Shown: positions 33,508 through 41,264 of the stretch, piece after piece
Layout: each line of letters starts with the position of its first letter
How positions within the stretch are numbered: the first letter of the stretch is position 1
Assembly: GCA_045629005.1 (NCBI GenBank)
Contig: JAZQQJ010000050.1
Span: 62,001 to 126,000, forward strand
Origin: RGIG3528 sp045629005
GTDB taxonomy: Bacteria > Bacillota > Clostridia > Lachnospirales > Lachnospiraceae
Direction of reading: 5' to 3'
DNA: 64,000 nucleotides
Notes under the pieces: model-generated
What the model was told of the DNA's origin: nothing
Databases searched by the model: none
What the model saw: only the letters and a program-made list of their open reading frames with translations
Position numbers and translations under genes: made by a program

Positions 33508-34718
33508 ACGTATTCTATTATTTCAATATGTATTTGGCCATTTTCTATGCCACGACCTCTTTTGTCTTCCTGCATTTCGCTCAAGTAAACTACATGACGG
33601 ATGCCAAATCGTTCATTGTAGCTGTAATCGGTGCCTATTTCATGGCTATGCGCAAAAAGTATTACGGATTTTTAGATGCGCTGTTTTCCATCCTGGCTTT
33701 TGCTTTTCCTCTTTCAGCTTTTTTATGGGAAAAGTCAATCTGGGGTCATCTTCAAATAATAGTATCTTTGATAATGATGCTGATTTTTTATATCAGGTTG
33801 CTTCAGCCTTACAGCATAGACTCAGCCCGCAACATTTTTAAAGGGATTGCTATCGGATATACGGTTTTCATCCTACTACTGTCCTTAGGTGCAAAAAGAA
33901 CGCTGCTTCCATATGAAGTATCTGTCTCATATTTCCTCATGTACCTTGCAAGCGGAATTCTGCTTCTTCAGTTAATACGCTACGAAGATGGTTCATCTTC
34001 CGGTAAAAAGTTTGCACGTCGGCAAATCATAGAAGCTGTAGGCTTCTTTGCAGCCTGTATTCTTCTCACCATTGCGCGTCTTCCTCAATTATTGGTATAT
34101 GGTTTATACCGTTTTATCATAACTCCTGTCTGGAATCTCATTGCCAAAGTATTATCCGCTATGGACGGAATAAATATACCGGAGCCGGAAGCAATCATAG
34201 CAAGAAGCTACAAAGAGTATTTAGCAGTACTTTACGAAGCTCAGGCAGAGCGGGAAGGATATGAAGCCCCTGTTACTCCCGCCCCGATTTTTACTCAGGA
34301 AGCAAAATCAGTAGAAATAAACTGGACAGTTTTTGCGGTTGTTCTTGTCATCTTGGTTGTTATTGTTCTTATCGTTATTTTGTTGTTTTCTTCAAAGAAA
34401 AAAAGCAGCGCATATACTCCTGTCAAAGAGATAATTGAAGATGTGACAACAGAAATCACTTACGACAAAAAATCCTTTTTTGATTCACCAAATGACAGTA
34501 TAAAAAAGCAGTATTTAGTTTTCATGAAAAAAGCCAACAAAAAGAAAAAACTTGTTGATTCCGATTCAACTGCAGAGATAAGTACTAAATACAGTGAATC
34601 ATCTTCAAACGAGGACGTCAATGAGCTTACTGAGATTTATCGAAAAGTTCGCTACAACGATACTCAAATGACAAAAGATGATTCTGCAAGAGCCAAAAAA
34701 CTGAATAAAGCTCTTTAA
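33501..34718 (+). CDS. Multi-pass membrane protein with DUF4129-like tail
   Basis: 405 aa. About seven membrane helices in the first 240 residues, a spacer with Pro/Ala, an eighth helix (about 275-296), then a charged cytoplasmic tail ending in LTEIYRKVRYNDTQMTKDD, which resembles DUF4129. It overlaps the DUF58 gene by 7 bp, with GGAGG upstream. This third position in MoxR-DUF58 operons is normally taken by a transglutaminase/DUF4129 protein. Here I see no transglutaminase Cys-His-Asp set, so that domain may be missing. Confidence 0.75.
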   Translation: MLNVFYYFNMYLAIFYATTSFVFLHFAQVNYMTDAKSFIVAVIGAYFMAMRKKYYGFLDALFSILAFAFPLSAFLWEKSIWGHLQIIVSLIMMLIFYIRLLQPYSIDSARNIFKGIAIGYTVFILLLSLGAKRTLLPYEVSVSYFLMYLASGILLLQLIRYEDGSSSGKKFARRQIIEAVGFFAACILLTIARLPQLLVYGLYRFIITPVWNLIAKVLSAMDGINIPEPEAIIARSYKEYLAVLYEAQAEREGYEAPVTPAPIFTQEAKSVEINWTVFAVVLVILVVIVLIVILLFSSKKKSSAYTPVKEIIEDVTTEITYDKKSFFDSPNDSIKKQYLVFMKKANKKKKLVDSDSTAEISTKYSESSSNEDVNELTEIYRKVRYNDTQMTKDDSARAKKLNKAL

Positions 34719-34770
34719 TGAGCTCGCCATCATCATTTTTTTGCTTACGCTCATAAAAACAAGGATATAA

Positions 34771-34813
34771 AAAACACGCCTGAAAGCAGTTTCCCTGCTT
34801 CCGGGCGTGTTTC
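34771..34813. terminator. Bidirectional terminator between MoxR and Opp operons
   Basis: An interrupted stem (AAACACGCC with GGCGTGTTT, then AAGCAG with CTGCTT, loop TTTCC) carries A/T runs on both sides. It lies between converging operons. Confidence 0.88.
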
Positions 34814-34814
34814 T

Positions 34815-35216
34815 TTATTCTACTATCTGACCAATCAAAATCAATACAAGAGCAATTGCAATCAATGTGCCACCATAAACCATCATCGGACGGAAATAGG
34901 TTGATTTTTCATGCTTTTCGTTTTTTCTCGTTTTGTAATCATGAAAACTTTCATACGGAAATAACGAAGCAGGCAGAACAACAGAAATGGCATTTTTTAG
35001 TCCATAACCAATGCCGTCCATACCGCCTTTTGAAGCAATCCATGCAATCACTCCGACACCACCGATAACAACACCCGGTACAGTAAATGCATCTGCAAGT
35101 ATCCAGATTTTCTTCTGCACACTTTCAGCCTCAAAAAAGTTTCCGTTGCGCATTACAAGCACACATATCGGTACAGTAATTAACGCAAGAATGAGGATGA
35201 TTCTAAGCCTTTTCAT
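34815..35216 (-). CDS. Small membrane protein (DUF3899-like)
   Basis: 133 aa from the ATG at 35216 (MKRLRIILIL), which overlaps the end of oppF; AGGA lies upstream. Three membrane helices (about 5-22, 38-58 and 110-130), with a conserved-looking LADAFTVPGVVIGGVGVI in the second. This resembles DUF3899 proteins, tentatively. It is the last gene of the Opp operon. Confidence 0.6.
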   Translation of the reverse strand: MKRLRIILILALITVPICVLVMRNGNFFEAESVQKKIWILADAFTVPGVVIGGVGVIAWIASKGGMDGIGYGLKNAISVVLPASLFPYESFHDYKTRKNEKHEKSTYFRPMMVYGGTLIAIALVLILIGQIVE

Positions 35217-36438
35217 TACACTGTTCCTGTCTTGTCTTCTTGTACTGTTCAAACTCCTTCAGAGTACATCTTACAAAGTGGTTTGGAGAAACTTCTCTGA
35301 ACTCAGGCTTCTCGTCTGTAAGTTCATGGTCTGCCAAAGGATTGTAAGTAATACGTTTTCTCTTCTTCTCATACTTAGGGTCAGGAAGAGGAATTGCTGA
35401 AAGAAGTGAGCGTGTATAAGGATGCAAAGGATGAGCAAACAATTCATCTGAACTTGCGAGCTCAACCATATTTCCAAAGTACATAACACCAATACGATCG
35501 GAAAAGTACTTAACAACAGAAAGGTCATGGGCTACAAACATGATTGTAAGTCCAAACTTCTCGCGAAGCTCGTTAAGAAGGTTGATAACCTGTGCCTGAA
35601 TTGAAACGTCCAATGCAGATACGGGCTCATCTGCAATGATAAGCTCCGGTCTCATAATGATTGAACGTGCAACGCCGATACGCTGACGCTGACCGCCTGA
35701 GAATTCATGTGGGTAACGACCTGCGTGTTCCGGAACAAGTCCAACCAGTTCAAGCATTTCAAGAACCTTTTCTTCAAGAACCTTTGGATCTTTTTCACCT
35801 TGAATTCTTAATCCTTCAGAAATAATTTCACGAACTGTCATACGAGGATCAAGTGATGCGATAGGATCCTGGAAAATCATTTGGATTTGTGTTGTCAGTT
35901 TTGTATTCCTTGCCTTAAAGAGCTCTGCTTTATATTCCTTCTTAAGCTTTACGAGCTCGTCACCGGTAGCATTCTTAATGAGTTCGTCATATTTTACATG
36001 AATCATTTCAGTCTGCTGCTTAATGTAATCCTTATTGCAATTATCATGATCGTATTTAGCCTTTTTAATTTCAGCCTGCTGAGCCTTGATAAACTCGGAA
36101 AGCTCTGACTTTAACCTGACTTTTTCGGCCGAATCGGCATTTTTGATTTTTTCGGCATATTCCTTCTTTGCTTCGGCAATAGCATCTCTGTAACTCTTGG
36201 TGCCGGCTCCGATTCTTATGCCTTTAAAATATACATTTCCCGATGTGATGTCATATAAACGAATGATTGAACGTCCTGTAGTTGTTTTTCCGCAGCCTGA
36301 TTCACCAACAAGACCGAATACCTCGCCTTTCTTGATGTCAAAGCTTACATTATCAACAGCTTTTAAAACGTTGGTACCTCCCATCGGGAAGTATTGACAG
36401 AGATGCTCAACTTTCAATAAAACTTCATCATTACTCAT
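35203..36438 (-). CDS. oppF: Oligopeptide ABC transporter ATPase with coiled-coil insertion
   Basis: 411 aa from the ATG at 36438 (MSNDEVL), with GAGG eight bases upstream. Walker A is GLVGESGCGKTT, Q-loop MIFQDPIASLDPRMTV, signature FSGGQRQRIG, Walker B LIIADEPVSALD, switch His FVAHDLSVV, and the OppF-type C-terminal HPLHPYTRSLLSAIP. Between the third beta-strand (VYFKGI) and the Q-loop is a charged helical insertion of about 85-100 residues, rich in Lys/Glu (EAKKEYAEKIKNADSAEK onwards). OppF is usually about 320 aa. It overlaps the oppD stop by 8 bp. Confidence 0.94.
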   Translation of the reverse strand: MSNDEVLLKVEHLCQYFPMGGTNVLKAVDNVSFDIKKGEVFGLVGESGCGKTTTGRSIIRLYDITSGNVYFKGIRIGAGTKSYRDAIAEAKKEYAEKIKNADSAEKVRLKSELSEFIKAQQAEIKKAKYDHDNCNKDYIKQQTEMIHVKYDELIKNATGDELVKLKKEYKAELFKARNTKLTTQIQMIFQDPIASLDPRMTVREIISEGLRIQGEKDPKVLEEKVLEMLELVGLVPEHAGRYPHEFSGGQRQRIGVARSIIMRPELIIADEPVSALDVSIQAQVINLLNELREKFGLTIMFVAHDLSVVKYFSDRIGVMYFGNMVELASSDELFAHPLHPYTRSLLSAIPLPDPKYEKKRKRITYNPLADHELTDEKPEFREVSPNHFVRCTLKEFEQYKKTRQEQCNEKA

Positions 36439-38590
36439 TGTTTGCACCTCTTTCTTTCATTCTTTCAATTCTGTCCGTAATGCACTTAGGTTTTTCAATC
36501 TTTGGAGCATTTGGATGAAGAAGCCATGTTGCTGCATAATGGGTATCACTAACCTTAAACATAGGCGGCTGCTGCTCATAGTCAATCTTCATGGCATATT
36601 TATTACGTGCTGCAAATGCATCACCAACCGGAGGATAAATCATATTCGGAGGTGTGCCCGGGATTGCATCAAGTTTTTCGTTTGTATCAAGGTCGGGCAT
36701 TGATGAAAGAAGTGCCCATGTATAAGGATGTCTCGAATCATAGAATACATCTTCTGCCGTACCATATTCGACAATCTTTCCTGCATACATAACAGCAATT
36801 CTGTCTGCCATATTAGCAACAACACCAAGGTCATGCGTAATAAAGATAACCGTAAGGTTCTTGCGTTTCTTTAAGTCATTGATAAGTTCAAGTATCTGTG
36901 ACTGAATGGTAACGTCAAGAGCTGTTGTAGGCTCATCACAGATAAGTATATCAGGATCTGCTGCAAGTGCAATTGCTATAACGATACGCTGACGCATACC
37001 ACCCGAAAACTCAAACGGATACTGCTTGTAGCGGCGTCTGGGCTCTGCAATGCCAACCTCTTCCATAAGCTTTATTGCACGTGTCTTTGCTACAGCTTTG
37101 GTAACTTTGTTAACAACACCTGACGCCTTAGCCTTGAGGAAATCAATCATTGCTACTGTAGCTGCATCGAAATCAAACGCTGCACGACTGTCAAGGCACT
37201 GATTGTAATGCTCGGAAAGTCTGTCCATCTGCCTGATCATACTCTGACGAAGGGCTTCAAGATCAACAATCGCTGCCGGAACTACTTCCTTTTCAGGTGT
37301 TTTTCCTTTAGCTACAAGCTTGTCATATTTATTTTTTTCCTTTGTGTAACGAGCCTGTTCACGCGTGTTGGTCTTAATACCCTTAAAGTATTTGTCCTTT
37401 GTAGCGGTCATACCGGAAACGAACGTGTATGCAAGGCTGTCTTTAACAAGCTCAAGCTTGTCAATGCTTTCGTTAATAACAGGAGATACTTCTTTAATAA
37501 ATGCCTTGATTTCTTTTTCATCAAGTACTTCTTTTTCAAATAAAGATTTCTTATCGTTAAAGAAGCTTAATACCCTCTTCTTACCTTCATCAGACTTACT
37601 TGCGGAAAGCATAATACCTTTCTTTGCCTTCTCAATGAAGTCAAGCATAAAGTTATCATCAAGATATTTACGAAGGAAAACATTAAGTTCTGAAACAGGA
37701 AGTTCCGGCATTTTTTCCTTTGAGTATGTCTGATAATAACCCATAGCGAAGAAGTTGGGAGCAGTAAACGCTACAGCCTCATCAAGGATAGATTTAATTC
37801 CTTCAAGTGAAGGAACTATTGCTGAATAATCCTTTGACTTTATGCAGGCATTCTTTGCCGCCTTAACCTTGCCAATCAGGCCCTTTAATTCGTTTGCCTT
37901 TTCATTAACAACATATGTCTGAATTGATTTTGCAGAAAGGCGAACCACTTCATTTAAACGGAACTTCTCGTCCTTAAAGCCCTTCTTTTCAATTTCAAAC
38001 AAAATATCTTTTAAGTTAAATGCACACTCAGAAGCTGCCTCATATGCCTCGTTATAAGCCGATTCGAGATCAAGGTGTTTGTACTCAAATCTGTCGAAGT
38101 CTTTGCACATTTTTGAGAGTTTCGAACTTGAAACACTTGAATCGCCTTTATAGGCTTCAATCATGCTTTCCTCAAGGAGTTTCAATGTGCCGTTGAAAGT
38201 CTTGCGGCTTTCTTTCTGTCTTGCTTTTCCCTTCAAAATCATAGCCTCGGTAAGCTGTCTGCCGATTCTGATAATAGGGTTCAATGAAGACATAGGATCC
38301 TGGAAAATCATGGCAATCTTGTCACCACGAATTTCATGGAACTCATCCTCTGAAATCTTTAAAAGGTCCTTACCGTCATAAATAATTTCACCGTTTTCAA
38401 CGATTGAGTTGCCTGCAAGGATACCCAAAATAGCTTTCGAAGTAACTGACTTACCGGAGCCGGACTCACCAACGATTGCCAGAGTCTCGCCCTTGTAAAG
38501 ATCGAAGTCTATGCCACGAACTGCCTGAACCTTACCGTCTGTTGTCTTGAAGGATATGGTTAAGTCTTTTACCTGTAATTTCTTTTCCAT
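36431..38590 (-). CDS. oppD: Oligopeptide ABC transporter ATPase with very large insertion
   Basis: 719 aa from the ATG at 38590, with GGAGG six bases upstream; about twice the usual 330 aa. Walker A (VGESGSGKSV) and the Q-loop (MIFQDPMSSLNPIIRIGRQL) are normal. Then about 370-390 extra residues, mostly charged helices, interrupt the helical subdomain before the normal continuation (LMEEVGIAEPRRRYKQYP), signature FSGGMRQR, Walker B ILICDEPTTALD, switch His and the OppD C-terminal HPYTWALLSSMP. All ATPase motifs survive, so the protein should be active. The insert has no catalytic motif I know. Confidence 0.93.
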   Translation of the reverse strand: MEKKLQVKDLTISFKTTDGKVQAVRGIDFDLYKGETLAIVGESGSGKSVTSKAILGILAGNSIVENGEIIYDGKDLLKISEDEFHEIRGDKIAMIFQDPMSSLNPIIRIGRQLTEAMILKGKARQKESRKTFNGTLKLLEESMIEAYKGDSSVSSSKLSKMCKDFDRFEYKHLDLESAYNEAYEAASECAFNLKDILFEIEKKGFKDEKFRLNEVVRLSAKSIQTYVVNEKANELKGLIGKVKAAKNACIKSKDYSAIVPSLEGIKSILDEAVAFTAPNFFAMGYYQTYSKEKMPELPVSELNVFLRKYLDDNFMLDFIEKAKKGIMLSASKSDEGKKRVLSFFNDKKSLFEKEVLDEKEIKAFIKEVSPVINESIDKLELVKDSLAYTFVSGMTATKDKYFKGIKTNTREQARYTKEKNKYDKLVAKGKTPEKEVVPAAIVDLEALRQSMIRQMDRLSEHYNQCLDSRAAFDFDAATVAMIDFLKAKASGVVNKVTKAVAKTRAIKLMEEVGIAEPRRRYKQYPFEFSGGMRQRIVIAIALAADPDILICDEPTTALDVTIQSQILELINDLKKRKNLTVIFITHDLGVVANMADRIAVMYAGKIVEYGTAEDVFYDSRHPYTWALLSSMPDLDTNEKLDAIPGTPPNMIYPPVGDAFAARNKYAMKIDYEQQPPMFKVSDTHYAATWLLHPNAPKIEKPKCITDRIERMKERGANNE

Positions 38591-38591
38591 A

Positions 38592-40151
38592 TTAGTCCTC
38601 CGTTCCACGTGTAGACGGGTTAACTGCATCTCGTAATCCGTTACCGAATAAGTTAAAGCTTAACATCAGCAATGCGAAGAAAACCGCAGGGTAGAACATA
38701 GCATGAGGGGAAGCAGTCATAGCTTTCTGTCCCTCTGCCATAAGGTCACCAACGCAGGTACCGATTGTATTTGAAAGGTTAATAATGCCAAGATATGTAA
38801 GCTGTGTTTCACTGCTTACAACACCGGGAATAATAAGAGCACAGCTTGTAATCAATGTTCCAAGTGAATTAGGCAGAATGTGCTTAAACATAAGTCTTCT
38901 GTCCGAAGCTCCGAGCGTACGTGCTGCAGTAACATATTCCTGGCTCTTAAATCTGTAGAACTGCTTACGAGTAATATATGCAACGCCTATCCATCCTGTG
39001 GCAATGAACGCCAGGAAAAACGCTGCTGCTGCTCCGTATTTAAGCTTAGGAGCAAGATGAAGGTTAAATAATGTTACAACAACAAGCATTGGAATATCAC
39101 TCAAAATATCCGAAATGCGGTCCAAAACCATATCTACAGCTCCACCATAATAACCCTGGAGAGAACCATAAACAACACCGATTGCAATATTGACAATGGA
39201 AACCATTAATGCAAAAGCAAGTGAGAAACGCGCACCAACCGCAATCGCATTAAAGAGGTCTCGTCCGTAAACATCCGTTCCGAAAAGGAAACTGGGTTCA
39301 TGTCCGGTTTTATACTGGTAATAATTGTAATAGCAGACACGACATAATACTGAACCCGACTTGCCAAGACTGTAAATGTATTCTCCGGTATCTCCTTCAA
39401 TACGCTGGCTATAGTACTCACCACCAGACTTAGTCTGGTCGGTATAATAAGCGTTCGTCAGATTCCCTTCTTTATCAAGCTTTGGTACTGACTTGGCATC
39501 TGAACAGACATACCAGATGTTCGGGTTATCCGGAATAGCTGATAAATCTTTTACCTTTGGGTAAACCTTTGACTTGTCAACCATAGGGAAAAGAACCTGA
39601 ATTCCTGTTTCGTTCTGGAATTTTTGAATAGCGTCGAATTCGTCATAGGATAATACCATTGACCTGATGCCAACATTGTAATAACTGTTTATTTTTACAC
39701 TATAAGAATAAACTGTTCTTTCTTTTCCACGATAAATGGAGGTTGTTTCAGTTCTGTCCGTAAGCTTTATTACAGGATCGTAGCCTGTTTCTTGTCCTAT
39801 CGCATGGAGAGCTATCAGCTGATTCTCACTCTGGCTTGCAAGAGTTGAACCACCGTCAAGATTGCCCGTCTTCTTTGCTGCAACAGACGGAATATAGGGT
39901 GCCATATTTGTATATACGTTATCAGTATCCTTAATTGAATAAGGAGAGAAGATTGGCACAATAATTGCATAAAGAACAAGAATTGCTATTATATATGCTG
40001 CAACAACGGATGATTTGTTCTTTCTGAAGCGAATCAAAGCATCCTGATAGAAGTTTCTTGATTTTGTCTTGAATTTCTCGTCATGAATAAATTCACCCTC
40101 TTGGGCCATTTCAAATTTTTCAAGAGGAATATTATCGTATTTATTTTCCAT
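38592..40151 (-). CDS. oppC: Oligopeptide ABC transporter permease with external insertion
   Basis: 519 aa from the ATG at 40151, with GGGGGGAG seven bases upstream; OppC is usually about 300 aa. Membrane helix 1 lies at about 47-70. Before the conserved FGTDVYGRDLFNAIAVGARFSL is an extra region of roughly 200 residues, outside the membrane by topology. The remaining helices and EAA loop (EYVTAARTLGASDRRLMFKH) are normal. The external insert could contact the enlarged OppA. Stop lies 2 bp before oppD. Confidence 0.93.
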   Translation of the reverse strand: MENKYDNIPLEKFEMAQEGEFIHDEKFKTKSRNFYQDALIRFRKNKSSVVAAYIIAILVLYAIIVPIFSPYSIKDTDNVYTNMAPYIPSVAAKKTGNLDGGSTLASQSENQLIALHAIGQETGYDPVIKLTDRTETTSIYRGKERTVYSYSVKINSYYNVGIRSMVLSYDEFDAIQKFQNETGIQVLFPMVDKSKVYPKVKDLSAIPDNPNIWYVCSDAKSVPKLDKEGNLTNAYYTDQTKSGGEYYSQRIEGDTGEYIYSLGKSGSVLCRVCYYNYYQYKTGHEPSFLFGTDVYGRDLFNAIAVGARFSLAFALMVSIVNIAIGVVYGSLQGYYGGAVDMVLDRISDILSDIPMLVVVTLFNLHLAPKLKYGAAAAFFLAFIATGWIGVAYITRKQFYRFKSQEYVTAARTLGASDRRLMFKHILPNSLGTLITSCALIIPGVVSSETQLTYLGIINLSNTIGTCVGDLMAEGQKAMTASPHAMFYPAVFFALLMLSFNLFGNGLRDAVNPSTRGTED

Positions 40152-40164
40152 AATTCTCCCCCCT

Positions 40165-41118
40165 TTACTTTCTTGAGCCCATACGGATACGAGGATCAAT
40201 AAATCCATAGCTGATATCTACAACGATACCGGCAGCAAGACCAATGGTTGTGTAGAATACTGTATCCAACATAAAAATATTATAGTCCAAAGCATTAATT
40301 GCATTCAGGTAAAGCTGTCCGACACCGGGAATTGAGAAAAGTCTCTCAATGATGTATGAACCGCCAAGTACACTAAGAAAGCTTGAAAAAATGGACGGAA
40401 CAACAATAACCATGCAGTTTCTGAATGCGTGTCTGGCAGTTGCCTGTGCCTTTGTAAGTCCCTTTGTACGTGCAAGAAGCATAAATTCGGAAGTCAGAAC
40501 CTCTGTAAGCTCAGCACGTGTTGTACGGGTAAAGCCTGCAATAACGCCAAGTGAAAGTGACAAAATAGCGGGAATCATACTTACGAACATATCCCACGAG
40601 AACAAATCATCGCCGCCCTTCATAAGGAACGGGAAGAGTGAAAGTTTGTAACATAAAAAGTACTGTATTAAAAAGGCGTAGACGAACGACGGAACGGAAA
40701 TGACTACCATTGTCAACGTTGAAATCGTATGGTCTATCCATGTGTTCTTCTTCAGAGCAGCAATAATACCCAAACCAATACCGATGGGAATGGTCCAAAG
40801 AATCGAATAAAGATTTACTACAATGGATGCCGGTAATTTGCTGCTGAATATCGACCAAACATCCTGACCAAAATAAAGTGTGTCACTGATACCCCAGTCC
40901 CATCTGGTAATAATACCTTTTAAGAAAAGGCCAAACTGAACCAAATAGGGCTTGTTATAGCCCATAGCCTCACGGTGCGCTAAAATTACTTCTGTATGCG
41001 GGTCACCGATCGGAAGCGTTGCAGGCGGGAGCATTTTGACAAGAACAAAACACATCAGAGTGATAATAAACAGTGTTACTATCATCCATGCGATTCTCTT
41101 AAGAGCATATTTAAACAT
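40165..41118 (-). CDS. oppB: Oligopeptide ABC transporter permease
   Basis: 317 aa, normal length, from the ATG at 41118 (MFKYALKRIAWMIV) with GGGAGG upstream. Six membrane helices, the conserved N-terminal segment TLPIGDPHTEVILAHREAMG, and the EAA loop TEVLTSEFMLLARTKGLTKA that binds the ATPases. It pairs with OppC to form the channel. It is the only Opp subunit here without a large insertion. Confidence 0.94.
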   Translation of the reverse strand: MFKYALKRIAWMIVTLFIITLMCFVLVKMLPPATLPIGDPHTEVILAHREAMGYNKPYLVQFGLFLKGIITRWDWGISDTLYFGQDVWSIFSSKLPASIVVNLYSILWTIPIGIGLGIIAALKKNTWIDHTISTLTMVVISVPSFVYAFLIQYFLCYKLSLFPFLMKGGDDLFSWDMFVSMIPAILSLSLGVIAGFTRTTRAELTEVLTSEFMLLARTKGLTKAQATARHAFRNCMVIVVPSIFSSFLSVLGGSYIIERLFSIPGVGQLYLNAINALDYNIFMLDTVFYTTIGLAAGIVVDISYGFIDPRIRMGSRK

Positions 41119-41151
41119 CTGTTCCTCCCGTTTCATTAACGTATTAATGTA

Positions 41152-41163
41152 TTAACACGTTAA
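41152..41163. promoter_or_regulatory. Dyad TTAACACGTTAA upstream of oppB
   Basis: A 12-bp inverted repeat, about 35 bp before the oppB ATG. Its reverse complement TTAACGTGTTAA differs by one base from a site in the oppA leader (44044-44055). Further TATTAA/ATTAAC copies surround it. Possible operator. Confidence 0.4.
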
Positions 41164-41187
41164 TAAAATAAAAAATGATTCTTAACA

Positions 41188-41222
41188 CAAAACCGTGGAA
41201 GGACCACCAGGCCCTTCCACGG
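41188..41222 (-). terminator. Intercistronic terminator/attenuator after oppA
   Basis: A ten-base perfect GC-rich stem (CCGTGGAAGG with CCTTCCACGG) is followed on the minus strand by TTTTGTGTT. It probably ends most transcripts after oppA and lets a fraction read into oppBCDF. Confidence 0.75.
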
Positions 41223-41264
41223 ACAATAGGTTACACTACATATCAGATAATATGCAAACCCTAA

